64,000 bases of DNA from Mariniphaga sp041687255 (GTDB lineage: Bacteria > Bacteroidota > Bacteroidia > Bacteroidales > Prolixibacteraceae), in assembly GCA_041687255.1 (NCBI GenBank), contig JAWLCL010000008.1:159358-223357 (forward strand), in the 5' to 3' direction. The notes beneath the pieces are model-generated. The model was given only the letters and a program-made list of their open reading frames with translations, was not told the DNA's origin and made no database searches. The translations under genes and the position numbers were made by a program. Positions 23,811 to 32,795 of this stretch are shown piece by piece (position 1 is the stretch's first letter; every line of letters begins with the position of its first letter).

Positions 23811-26800
23811 ATGTCAAATAAATTTCAGGAATACAAGCACTTAGACCTCTCTCAAATCAATAAGGAAGTTTTAAAACGCTGGGAGGAAGACGATACGTTT
23901 CATAAGAGCATCTCGACCCGCGAGGGCCATTCCACATTTGTATTTTATGAAGGGCCACCGTCGGCCAACGGCATACCCGGAATACATCATGTGATGGCCC
24001 GGGCCATAAAAGATATTTTTTGCCGGTACAAAACCATGAAGGGTTACCGTGTGCACCGTAAAGCCGGTTGGGATACCCACGGGTTGCCGGTGGAACTGAG
24101 CGTGGAAAAATCGCTCAGCATTACCAAGGAAGATATTGGCAAGAAAATTTCTGTTGAAGAATACAATGCCGCCTGCCGCAAGGAGGTAATGAAATATACC
24201 CGCGAATGGGAGGAACTTACCCGCATTATGGGGTATTGGGTGAACATGGATGACCCTTATATAACCTACGACAGCAAATACATTGAAACCGTTTGGTGGT
24301 TGCTGAAGCAGGTTTACAGCAAAGGACTGCTTTACAAGGGGTACACCATTCAACCTTATTCGCCTGCTGCCGGAACAGGGCTCAGTTCACATGAACTGAA
24401 CCAGCCGGGTTGCTATCGGGAGGTTAAGGATACCACCATTGTTGCCCAGTTTAAGGCAATCCGTAACGAGCGGTCTGATTTCCTGTTTGAAGGTGTCGAT
24501 ACCGATCTTTATTTCCTCGCATGGACCACCACTCCGTGGACACTTCCTTCGAATACTGCCCTGGCTGTTGGTGCAAATATCCGATATGTTAAGGTTAAAA
24601 CATTTAATCCGTATACCGGAAATCCGGCAACTTTAATCCTGGCTAAAGACCTTTTGCACGTTTATTTCAATGCTGAAAACGAGAATGCTCCCTTTGACGA
24701 TTATCAGCAGGGAAGCAAAAATATACCCTATCAAATTCTTGCCGAATATTCCGGCCAGGAGCTGGCAGGGCTTCAGTATGAGCAGCTGATAGAGTGGGTG
24801 AAGCCTAAAGGTAAAGCATTTGAGGTGGTCACGGGTGATTTTGTTACCATTGAAGACGGTACCGGTATAGTGCATATTGCTCCAACCTTTGGCGCCGATG
24901 ACGACAGGGTGGCCAAACAAAACGGCATTTCGCCCCTGATTGTCGAAGATGCCGATGGTAAGACGCAGGCGCTGGTCGACCGTAAAGGACGGTTTTTCCT
25001 GATTTCGGAAATGGCCGATTCATTTGTGCAGGAATACGTAGACTCTGAAAAGTTCCACGATTTCTCAGGGCGGTATGTTAAGAACGATTACGGTGAAAAA
25101 CTGACTGAAGATGATCCTACTGTGGACGTCGACATTGCCGTGATGCTGAAACAGCAGGATAAGGCATTCAGGATTGAAAAACATGTGCATTCCTACCCGC
25201 ACTGCTGGCGTACCGATAAACCGGTGCTTTATTACCCGCTCGATTCGTGGTTCATTAAAACAACTGCGGTAAAGGAACGAATGGTGGAATTGAACAACAC
25301 CATCAACTGGAAACCTCAATCTACCGGAACAGGTCGTTTTGGCAACTGGCTGGAGAATTTGGTTGACTGGAACCTCAGCCGTTCACGCTTCTGGGGAACA
25401 CCATTGCCCATCTGGCGTACCGAGGACGGTACTGAAGAAATCTGCATCGGTTCGGCAGAGGAGCTTACAACAGAAATTGAAAAATCCATTGATGCCGACT
25501 TTATGAGCGAGAATCCATATAATAACTTTAAGCCGGGTGATTTTTCAAAAGAGAATTACCAGAATATCGATCTGCATAAGCCATACATCGATAAGGTGAT
25601 TTTGGTATCACCAACCGGCAAAAAGATGTTTCGCGAACCTGATTTGATTGACGTGTGGTTTGATTCGGGAGCCATGCCTTATGCACAGCACCATTATCCG
25701 TTTGAGAACGGTGAGAAATACAACCCTGCTTCCGGTAAAGGCGTTTTCCCGGCCGATTTTATTGCCGAAGGTGTTGATCAGACCCGCGGATGGTTTTTTA
25801 CCTTGCATGCCATTGCCACAATGGTAAGCGATTCGGTTTCGTTCAAGAACATCATATCAAACGGTCTGGTACTCGATAAAAACGGCAATAAAATGTCGAA
25901 ACGCCTGGGTAATGCGGTCGATCCGTTTACTACAATTGAAAAATACGGTTCCGATCCGTTGCGCTGGTACATGATTACAAATGCCCAGCCCTGGGATAAC
26001 CTGAAGTTTGATGCCGAGGGTATAGAAGAAGTGAAGCGCAAATTCTTCGGAACACTATATAATACATACAACTTCTTTGCGTTATATGCCAATGTCGATA
26101 ATTTCAGGTACAGCGAGGAAGAGGTGCCTGTAAATCAGCGTCCAGAATTGGATCGCTGGGTGATTTCACTGTTGAATTCGTTGGTCAAGGAAGTTGGCGA
26201 TAGCTATGAAAGCTATGAACCGACGCGTGCCGGCAGGGCAATCTCGGAATTTGTTACCGAAAACCTAAGCAACTGGTTTGTTCGTCTGAGCCGGAAAAGG
26301 TATTGGGGAGGTGAATATTCAGCCGATAAGATTTCAGCGTATCAAACCCTTTACACTTGCCTGGCTACGGTAGCCAAACTGATGGCACCCATCGCTCCGT
26401 TCTATGCCGATTTGCTGTATAACGATTTAAACAAAGTTGCCGGGAAGGAACCCGGACAAAGTGTTCACCTGTCTGAATTTCCGGGTTACGATGAGAAGTT
26501 GATTGATAAAGATCTGGAAGAGAAAATGGGAATTGCACAGAAAGCTTCTTCCATGATTCTTGCCCTGCGGAGAAAAGAAAAACTGAAAGTGCGGCAGCCG
26601 TTGGCCAGGATTATGGTTCCGGTGCTGAATCCGCATTTCCGGGAACAGTTTGAGGCTGTGAAAGATATCATCCTTAGCGAGGTAAATGTTCATGAAGTGG
26701 AATATATTTCCGATACTTCAGATGTAATTAAGAAAAAAATTAAGCCCAATTTTAAAACCTTAGGGCCAAAATATGGTAAACTGATGAAACAGCTTTCGGG

Positions 26801-27263
26801 GGCAATTGCCGGTTTCGGTCAAAAAGAAATAGCAGCGATTGAACAGGAAGGCGTTTTGGATGTTGAATTGGGAAACCAAAAAATAGCAATAACCCGCGAG
26901 GATGTAGAAATCGTAACCGAAGATATTCCGGGGTGGATTGTTGCCACAGAGGGGCAGATGACCATTGCACTTGACATTGAAGTAACCGAAGAACTCAGGC
27001 AGGAAGGGTTAGCCAGGGAATTTATTAATAAAATTCAGAACCTGAGGAAAGACAGTGAGTTTGAGGTTACCGACCGTATAGCTGTAAAAATTGAACGGCA
27101 CAGCGAAATAAATGATGCTGTATATAATCATAAAAGCTATATTTGCGCCCAAACTTTGGCAGTTGACCTTCAGCTTGTTGATGGATTGGAGGATGCAAGC
27201 GCCAGGGAGGTGGAAATATCGAAAGATGTTTCTGTAAAAATAAGTATTGAACGACAAAATTAG
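23811..27263 (+). CDS. ileS: Isoleucyl-tRNA synthetase
   Basis: Charges tRNA(Ile) with isoleucine and edits valine. The product has 1150 residues, longer than the about 940 of E. coli IleRS. The HIGH-type motif is GIHH (57-60, in SANGIPGIHHVMARAIKD) and the second class I signature is KMSKR (694-698). The editing CP1 domain is recognisable by LAWTTTPWTLPSNTALAV, followed later by GTGIVHIAPTFG. The text AGWDTHGLPVELSVEK is of the eukaryote-like (IleRS2) type, a class often less sensitive to mupirocin; that assignment is by memory of the family. The C-terminal region is extended, with tRNA-binding features. The start is fixed by a strong Shine-Dalgarno. Confidence 0.97.
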   Translation: MSNKFQEYKHLDLSQINKEVLKRWEEDDTFHKSISTREGHSTFVFYEGPPSANGIPGIHHVMARAIKDIFCRYKTMKGYRVHRKAGWDTHGLPVELSVEKSLSITKEDIGKKISVEEYNAACRKEVMKYTREWEELTRIMGYWVNMDDPYITYDSKYIETVWWLLKQVYSKGLLYKGYTIQPYSPAAGTGLSSHELNQPGCYREVKDTTIVAQFKAIRNERSDFLFEGVDTDLYFLAWTTTPWTLPSNTALAVGANIRYVKVKTFNPYTGNPATLILAKDLLHVYFNAENENAPFDDYQQGSKNIPYQILAEYSGQELAGLQYEQLIEWVKPKGKAFEVVTGDFVTIEDGTGIVHIAPTFGADDDRVAKQNGISPLIVEDADGKTQALVDRKGRFFLISEMADSFVQEYVDSEKFHDFSGRYVKNDYGEKLTEDDPTVDVDIAVMLKQQDKAFRIEKHVHSYPHCWRTDKPVLYYPLDSWFIKTTAVKERMVELNNTINWKPQSTGTGRFGNWLENLVDWNLSRSRFWGTPLPIWRTEDGTEEICIGSAEELTTEIEKSIDADFMSENPYNNFKPGDFSKENYQNIDLHKPYIDKVILVSPTGKKMFREPDLIDVWFDSGAMPYAQHHYPFENGEKYNPASGKGVFPADFIAEGVDQTRGWFFTLHAIATMVSDSVSFKNIISNGLVLDKNGNKMSKRLGNAVDPFTTIEKYGSDPLRWYMITNAQPWDNLKFDAEGIEEVKRKFFGTLYNTYNFFALYANVDNFRYSEEEVPVNQRPELDRWVISLLNSLVKEVGDSYESYEPTRAGRAISEFVTENLSNWFVRLSRKRYWGGEYSADKISAYQTLYTCLATVAKLMAPIAPFYADLLYNDLNKVAGKEPGQSVHLSEFPGYDEKLIDKDLEEKMGIAQKASSMILALRRKEKLKVRQPLARIMVPVLNPHFREQFEAVKDIILSEVNVHEVEYISDTSDVIKKKIKPNFKTLGPKYGKLMKQLSGAIAGFGQKEIAAIEQEGVLDVELGNQKIAITREDVEIVTEDIPGWIVATEGQMTIALDIEVTEELRQEGLAREFINKIQNLRKDSEFEVTDRIAVKIERHSEINDAVYNHKSYICAQTLAVDLQLVDGLEDASAREVEISKDVSVKISIERQN

Positions 27264-27344
27264 ATATGTTATATGACCTAAAATTCCTGTTTATTTTTTA
27301 CTATTTTAGGCGGGATTATTAAAATCATTAAAAAATGCTTTAGC

Positions 27345-27722
27345 ATGGGAGAAAAGAACAGATATTCGGATCAGGAGTTGATGGAATTCAGGCACATCAT
27401 CCTCGGAAAGCTTAAAAAGGCTCAGGAAGATTATGAAATGTACCGGAATTCTATTACTCACGGCGATGGAAACGACACACAAGATACTTCGCCCACATTT
27501 AAGATTCTTGAGGAAGGTGCTGCTACCCTTTCCAAGGAAGAAGCAGGAAAACTTGCACAGCGTCAGTTGAAATTTATTCAACATTTGCAGGCTGCTCTGG
27601 TGCGCATTGAAAATAAAACTTACGGAATCTGCCGTGAAACAGGAAAGCTGATTTCCAAAGAACGGTTACGTGCCGTACCTCATGCCACCTTGAGCATTGA
27701 CGCAAAAAACAGTCAGGGATAG
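27345..27722 (+). CDS. DksA/TraR-family RNA polymerase-binding protein lacking most zinc ligands
   Basis: A 125-residue cytoplasmic protein, likely an RNA-polymerase secondary-channel regulator like DksA. An N-terminal coiled-coil region (about 10-88) leads to the end signature YGICRETGKLISKERLRAVPHATLSIDAK. In zinc-containing members this region has four Cys (CxxC...CxxC); here only C96 remains, with T99, S117 and A120 at the other positions. It is therefore probably zinc-free, as known for some DksA2-type proteins. It sits between ileS and lspA, a conserved neighbourhood in Bacteroidota. A strong terminator follows at 27749. Confidence 0.87.
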   Translation: MGEKNRYSDQELMEFRHIILGKLKKAQEDYEMYRNSITHGDGNDTQDTSPTFKILEEGAATLSKEEAGKLAQRQLKFIQHLQAALVRIENKTYGICRETGKLISKERLRAVPHATLSIDAKNSQG

Positions 27723-27748
27723 TTTCAACAGATTAAAGACTTTAAACT

Positions 27749-27789
27749 ACCCGGATTGTTCGAAGAAGAAACATCCGGGAGTTTTTTTT
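27749..27789 (+). terminator. Rho-independent terminator after the DksA-like gene
   Basis: CCCGGAT (27749 region) pairs with ATCCGGG (27773-27779) around a 16-nt loop and is followed by GTTTTTTTT. It lies 27 bp after the stop codon and just before lspA, so lspA may depend on read-through or its own promoter. Confidence 0.7.
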
Positions 27790-27796
27790 AAGGAAG

Positions 27797-28483
27797 ATGA
27801 AAAATCGTACAAATAAACTGCTTTTAATAATTTTTTCGGTGTTGGTCATTGACCAGGTGTTAAAGGTGTGGATTAAAACCAATATGTCATTGGGGCAGGA
27901 GTTTGTTATTTTTAAAGATTGGTTTATTATCCATTTTGTCGAAAATAACGGGATGGCATTTGGATTCGAGTTTGCCGGTGAATACGGCAAGCTTTTCCTG
28001 AGCCTGTTTCGAATTGTGGCCGTTATTGCCATTGGCTGGTACCTATTCAGGCTCGTTCGTCATAAAGAAATTTCATTTGGTTTCCTTGCCTGCATTGCAC
28101 TGATTTTTGCCGGTGCAATAGGTAATATTATCGACAGCTTGTTTTATGGCATGATTTTCAACCACAGTTATGGTCAGGTTGCTGAATTTTTACCCGAAGG
28201 AGGTGGTTATGAAACCTTCCTGCATGGACGGGTGGTCGATATGTTTTATTTTCCGATCATCGACACTAATTTGCCGGGCTGGTTTCCCTTCTGGGGCGGC
28301 CGCGACTTTGTCTTTTTCCGGCCGGTTTTCAACATCGCCGATACATCAATTACGTTAGGAATTTTTTCAATTCTGTTGTTCTACCGGAAGGAGTTTAATG
28401 CTCTTGAAAAGAATGAAGATGAAAGTATAGATGATGGCCAGACCGGGGGAAATGAGGATACAGAATTTGAACCGGTAAAATAA
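27797..28483 (+). CDS. lspA: Lipoprotein signal peptidase (signal peptidase II)
   Basis: Inner-membrane aspartyl protease that removes signal peptides from diacylglyceryl-modified prolipoproteins; the window encodes several likely substrates. The product has 228 residues, larger than the about 165 of E. coli but normal for Bacteroidota, owing to an insertion between the catalytic halves. Four membrane segments are visible. The conserved blocks are IDQVLKVWIKTNM, FVENNGMAFGF, GAIGNIIDSLFYG (first catalytic Asp) and FNIADTSITLGI (second catalytic Asp). The C-terminal tail is acidic and Asp/Glu-rich. Confidence 0.95.
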   Translation: MKNRTNKLLLIIFSVLVIDQVLKVWIKTNMSLGQEFVIFKDWFIIHFVENNGMAFGFEFAGEYGKLFLSLFRIVAVIAIGWYLFRLVRHKEISFGFLACIALIFAGAIGNIIDSLFYGMIFNHSYGQVAEFLPEGGGYETFLHGRVVDMFYFPIIDTNLPGWFPFWGGRDFVFFRPVFNIADTSITLGIFSILLFYRKEFNALEKNEDESIDDGQTGGNEDTEFEPVK

Positions 28484-28519
28484 GAAAATTAATAGATTTT
28501 CGTAACCTTCTTTAATCTT

Positions 28520-28527
28520 TACCTTTG
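28520..28527 (+). promoter_or_regulatory. -7 element for cysS
   Basis: TACCTTTG matches TAnnTTTG, with a TTTTCG about 19 bp upstream serving as an approximate -33 box. The resulting leader to the ATG at 28655 would be about 120 nt. Confidence 0.45.
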
Positions 28528-28654
28528 TAATACCTGTTTCAATTCAGATAATAGTATGAAATGAGCATGAGTAAAATTTCACACCAATCGTTGATGATTA
28601 AAACTCTCATGCGAATTCCATGTGATACCTTTAAAAAGAAACATTTTTAATCAC

Positions 28655-30133
28655 ATGAAAAACCAACTGGTAATTTACAACACGTTAACCCGCAGGAAGG
28701 AAATCTTTAAGCCACTGGTTGAAGGTAAGGCCGGTCTTTATGTATGTGGTCCTACTGTATACAGCGATACACACCTGGGGCACGCCCGTCCGTTTATAAC
28801 ATTCGATTTGTTGTACAGGTATCTTCTCTATTCGGGATATCAGGTGCGTTATGTGCGGAATATTACCGACGTGGGGCACCTTGAAAATGAAACCGAGGAG
28901 TCGGGCGAGGATAAGATTTCCAAAAAGGCGAGGGTGGAACAGCTCGAACCTATGGAGGTGGTGCAGAAATATGTGAACACGTTTCACCGGAACATGACAC
29001 AACTGAATGTTCTTCCCCCCAGCATTGAGCCAAGCGCATCGGGGCACATCATTGAACAACAGCAGTATATCGATTCAATTATAAATGCAGGGTTTGCATA
29101 CGAAGTGAACGGTTCTGTTTATTTCGATGTGGAGAAATACAGTCAAAAGCATCATTACGGAAAGCTGTCGGGGAGAAACCTTGAGGATGTAAGAACCAAT
29201 ACCCGGCAACTGGAAGGGCAGCAAGAAAAGAGGAGCCCGTTCGATTTTGCATTATGGAAGAAGGCTTCGCCTGAACATATTATGCGCTGGCCCTCGAAAT
29301 GGGGAGAAGGGTTCCCGGGATGGCACCTCGAATGTTCGGCCATGAGCAAAAAGTATCTGGGTGAAGTTTTTGATATCCATGGAGGCGGCATGGACCTTGT
29401 ATTTCCCCACCATGAATGTGAAATTGCCCAGTCGACAGCCAGCCAGGGAAAGGAAGCTGTCAGGTACTGGATGCACAACAACATGATTACCATCAATGGT
29501 CAGAAAATGGCCCGGTCGCTTGGGAACTTTATCACTCTCGACCAGCTGTTCATAGGAAGCCATGAGATGCTTGAAAAAGCCTGGTCGCCCATGACCATCA
29601 GGTTTTTTATCCTGCAGGCCCATTACCGCAGTACCATCGATTTTTCAAATGAAGCACTGCAGGCATCGGAAAAAGGTCTTGAACGGCTGATGTCAGCCAT
29701 CGATACATTGGATAAACTCCCTGCTTCGGCCAGTTCTTCAGTAGATGTTGAGGGGCTGAAGGATAAATGCTTTGCCGCACTGGATGACGACCTTAACAGC
29801 CCGGTGGCAATTGCCCATCTGTTCGACGGAGTAAGAATAATTAATTCGATAAAGGCTGGACAGGAACAGATTTCTGCGGCCGACCTGGATGAGTTGAAGA
29901 AACTGTTCAGGGTTTTGGTATTTGATGTGCTGGGCCTTGCCAGGGAGGAAAAGCAATCGTCAACCGATGATGGCCTGCTTAACAGCGTTGTGAATTTTTT
30001 GCTTAACCTGCGGATTGAAGCCAAAACACGCAAAGACTGGGCTACTGCTGACAAGATTAGAAATGAATTGAATAACATGGGAATTGAGGTGAAGGACACC
30101 AAAGAAGGTTTTGAGTGGAGCCTGAAAGAATAA
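28655..30133 (+). CDS. cysS: Cysteinyl-tRNA synthetase
   Basis: Charges tRNA(Cys). From the ATG at 28655 it has 492 residues; an in-frame ATG at 28622 would add 11 unlikely residues. The signature VCGPTVYSDTHLGHARPF gives the zinc ligand Cys31 and the HIGH-type HLGH (40-43). Further zinc ligands are in WHLECSAMS and FPHHECEIAQS. The KMSKS motif appears as KMARSLGN, a tolerated variant. The C-terminal anticodon-binding helical domain is complete (RKDWATADKIRNELNNMGIEVKDTKEG). It is followed by ribE after a 65-bp gap. Confidence 0.97.
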   Translation: MKNQLVIYNTLTRRKEIFKPLVEGKAGLYVCGPTVYSDTHLGHARPFITFDLLYRYLLYSGYQVRYVRNITDVGHLENETEESGEDKISKKARVEQLEPMEVVQKYVNTFHRNMTQLNVLPPSIEPSASGHIIEQQQYIDSIINAGFAYEVNGSVYFDVEKYSQKHHYGKLSGRNLEDVRTNTRQLEGQQEKRSPFDFALWKKASPEHIMRWPSKWGEGFPGWHLECSAMSKKYLGEVFDIHGGGMDLVFPHHECEIAQSTASQGKEAVRYWMHNNMITINGQKMARSLGNFITLDQLFIGSHEMLEKAWSPMTIRFFILQAHYRSTIDFSNEALQASEKGLERLMSAIDTLDKLPASASSSVDVEGLKDKCFAALDDDLNSPVAIAHLFDGVRIINSIKAGQEQISAADLDELKKLFRVLVFDVLGLAREEKQSSTDDGLLNSVVNFLLNLRIEAKTRKDWATADKIRNELNNMGIEVKDTKEGFEWSLKE

Positions 30134-30198
30134 AATACCATGTATTATCCGGTTTCTCAAAGAAACTTATAGCTGTAAATTTTAAAAGTTAAACGGGA

Positions 30199-30810
30199 AT
30201 GTTTTCAGGAATTGTTGAAGAATTTGGAACGGTAACGGCAATTGAGAAAGAAAGGGAGAATGTGCATTTTACACTTACCTGTTCGTTTGCCGATGAATTG
30301 AAAGTTGACCAGAGCCTTTCGCACAACGGGGTTTGCCTGACAGTTGTGGAAGTGAATAAAACGGCTGAAACCTATAAGGTAACGGCAATAAAGGAAACTT
30401 TGCAGAAATCGAACCTGGGATTGCTGGAAGTGGGCTCGAAAGTGAACCTGGAGCGGAGCATGATGATGAATGGCCGGCTCGACGGGCATATCGTGCAGGG
30501 CCATGTCGATCAGACAGCAGTCTGTAAGCAGGTACAGGAAGCTGATGGCAGCTGGTATTACACTTTTGAGTACGAATTCGATATTGAAAAAGCCCGGCAG
30601 GGGTATATGACCGTTGAGAAAGGGTCCGTTACTGTAAACGGGGTAAGCCTTACGGTGGTGAATTCAAAAGACAATTCATTCCAGGTTGCCATCATTCCTT
30701 TTACACACGAAGTGACCAATTTTCATACCTTCAAGGAAGGTTCTGTGGTAAACCTCGAATTTGATATCATAGGTAAGTACCTGAGCAAATTAAATTCATA
30801 TAATCAATAG
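30199..30810 (+). CDS. ribE: Riboflavin synthase, alpha chain
   Basis: Dismutates two 6,7-dimethyl-8-ribityllumazine molecules to riboflavin. The 203-residue product has the classic N-terminus MFSGIVEEFGTV and two homologous lumazine-binding domains (about 1-95 and 96-195). Each has an NGVCLTV or NGVSLTVV motif, and GHIVQGHVD opens the second half. Length is normal. The next gene, a sulfatase, starts only 6 bp after the stop, so the sulfatase operon may be read from this promoter. Confidence 0.96.
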   Translation: MFSGIVEEFGTVTAIEKERENVHFTLTCSFADELKVDQSLSHNGVCLTVVEVNKTAETYKVTAIKETLQKSNLGLLEVGSKVNLERSMMMNGRLDGHIVQGHVDQTAVCKQVQEADGSWYYTFEYEFDIEKARQGYMTVEKGSVTVNGVSLTVVNSKDNSFQVAIIPFTHEVTNFHTFKEGSVVNLEFDIIGKYLSKLNSYNQ

Positions 30811-30816
30811 GAAATT

Positions 30817-32262
30817 ATGGGTATTGAAGCTAAAAAGACAGGTGTTTTGATTTCCTCTCTTTTTACTGCATCAATTGCTCTGACAGGGTGTTCGGGTGAT
30901 GCTGCTCCTGAGGAAACCATAAAGCCCAATGTACTGTTCATTTTTATGGATGATTTGGGTTGGAGCTCCCTTAGTTGTCTTGGAAACTCAACTATGCAAA
31001 CTCCCCATATTGATGCCCTTGCCGGAAACGGAGTTTTATTTACCGAAGCATATGCAACACCGCAATGTACACCTACCCGGGCATCATTACTTACCGGGCA
31101 GCATACTGCCCGTAATAAAATGTGGCATGTGGTTCCGTACTACAGTTATCCCTATGCACGGCTCCTGGAACCCGAATATCTGGAAAACTTACCCCGGGAA
31201 ACCTTTACTCTTGGGGAAATGATGAAAGCCAACGGTTATATTACGGCACTGCTTGGAAAGTGGCATCTCAGCACGTTTGAGAATGACGGATATTATACAT
31301 ACCTGCGTGACTCAGTTAAACATCATTATGGCTTCGATTATGTTAATCCTGTTACTGACCCTACCGAATATCAAAGTTATGGTGACAAGGGCGTTGAGTT
31401 TCTTACCGATGAAGCCATTAACTTTATGAAGGAAAACCGTGATACCAGCTTTTTTATTTACCTTTCTCATCATACAATTCACGGACCTGTACTGGCACCC
31501 GATTCTCTTATAAGAAAATATCGTCAGCTTGGTTATCCTGAAGAAGGGCAGAACAATGCAACTTATCTGGCTGCAATCAATCATTTTGATATTTCAGTAG
31601 GCAAACTTACAAAGACATTGAAAGATTTGGGACTGGATCGAAATACAATGGTTGTTTTCTATTCCGATAACGGTGGCGTGGATAAAGATTTTGAGCAGGC
31701 ACCATTGCGCCACGGAAAAGGTTCACCCTATGAAGGCGGAATCAGGGTTCCGCTTATTGTATCATGGCCTGGCATGATTGAGAAAGCTGAAATAAATGTA
31801 CCGGTACATGTGGTGGATTTTTATCCGACACTGATGGATTATGCCGGCGGTAAACTTCCGGAAGAACATATTCTCGACGGAATAAGCTTCCGCCCGCTGC
31901 TGGAAGGAAACTCTGCTGAAGAACGGGAACTTTTCTGGTACCTGCCCCTATACGACCCTCAGTGGGGAGCTGCCCCATGTGCAGTCATAAGAGAGGGTGA
32001 TTACAAGCTGATATGGTTCTTTGGCGATTATATTGAAAAGGAAAACAATTTCAACTATATACCCGAAGGAAGAATTGAGTTGTATAACCTGGCGGAAGAT
32101 TTGGGAGAAACAAATGATCTTGCCAGGGAGCTTCCTGAAAAGACAATTCAGATGAAAACAAGGTTATATGAGTGGATTGTTGAAATGGGAGAGGATACCT
32201 GCATGCTTAACCCGCTATTTGATATCGAACGGGCCTTATACCGGCCCCGTAAAAGAAACTGA
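30817..32262 (+). CDS. Lipoprotein S1-type sulfatase (arylsulfatase-like)
   Basis: A 481-residue exported sulfatase anchored by a lipobox (ALTGC, Cys25). The motifs are canonical. PNVLFIFMDDLGWSSLSCLG gives the metal Asp pair at 45-46; QCTPTRASLLTG gives the formylglycine site Cys84 in CTPTR. GKWHLS and the C-terminal YSDNGGVDKD are the other metal and substrate-binding regions. Textually it is a typical arylsulfatase A-like enzyme acting on sulfated glycans. It leads a tight run with a Rieske protein and a SUMF1-domain protein, starting 6 bp after ribE. The substrate is undetermined. Confidence 0.92.
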   Translation: MGIEAKKTGVLISSLFTASIALTGCSGDAAPEETIKPNVLFIFMDDLGWSSLSCLGNSTMQTPHIDALAGNGVLFTEAYATPQCTPTRASLLTGQHTARNKMWHVVPYYSYPYARLLEPEYLENLPRETFTLGEMMKANGYITALLGKWHLSTFENDGYYTYLRDSVKHHYGFDYVNPVTDPTEYQSYGDKGVEFLTDEAINFMKENRDTSFFIYLSHHTIHGPVLAPDSLIRKYRQLGYPEEGQNNATYLAAINHFDISVGKLTKTLKDLGLDRNTMVVFYSDNGGVDKDFEQAPLRHGKGSPYEGGIRVPLIVSWPGMIEKAEINVPVHVVDFYPTLMDYAGGKLPEEHILDGISFRPLLEGNSAEERELFWYLPLYDPQWGAAPCAVIREGDYKLIWFFGDYIEKENNFNYIPEGRIELYNLAEDLGETNDLARELPEKTIQMKTRLYEWIVEMGEDTCMLNPLFDIERALYRPRKRN

Positions 32263-32315
32263 AATTCTTAACAGTTAAATAAAAAGTTCTGATTAAACCA
32301 ATCTCACTTACAAAT

Positions 32316-32783
32316 ATGGAATCTATTACACGAAGAAAAATGATCCGTACGGCTGCATTAATTACCGGTGGTATATGCAGTTGTCAGTTATTGATGGCTG
32401 AGGGAATTGAATCAACCTGCTGCAATACGCCGGAAATTCCTGCTGGTTGCTATAGGGTTTCCCAAAACTCCATTACAATCGACCTGGATAAACAAAATCT
32501 GTTAAATGAACCGGGTGATGCTGCTTCCATTGTGGATGACGAAAGAGATCTTCAGATCATTATAGTCAGACCTTCTGAAAAAGAATATGCAGCATTAAGC
32601 AGAATTTGCACACATGGAGGAAATGTGGTGAGCTATAACCACAAACGGAATATATTGCAATGCAACAATTACAACCATTCGATTTTTGATTTGAAAGGAC
32701 AAGTGGTGAAAGGGCCGGCATCGGAGCCGTTGCTTGTGTATCCGGTACGGATGGTAAAGAACAGTCTAGTGCTGACGCTTTAA
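32316..32783 (+). CDS. Rieske-type iron-sulfur protein with atypical ligand spacing
   Basis: A 155-residue protein with a Tat-like N-terminus (TRRKMIRTAALITGG) and a single Rieske-like domain. The first ligand pair is standard, C98-T-H100 in RICTHGGNVVSY. The second is C116 and H121 in LQCNNYNHSIFD, giving C-x4-H instead of the usual C-x2-H. So the motif is C-x-H-x15-C-x4-H. The nucleotide sequence supports this reading directly. It may hold an unusual cluster, or have lost cluster binding. It has further cysteines near the N-terminus (C21, C23, C35, C36, C45). It lies between a sulfatase and a SUMF1 gene; an electron-transfer role is possible. Confidence 0.75.
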   Translation: MESITRRKMIRTAALITGGICSCQLLMAEGIESTCCNTPEIPAGCYRVSQNSITIDLDKQNLLNEPGDAASIVDDERDLQIIIVRPSEKEYAALSRICTHGGNVVSYNHKRNILQCNNYNHSIFDLKGQVVKGPASEPLLVYPVRMVKNSLVLTL

Positions 32784-32795
32784 ATGGAATGAACT

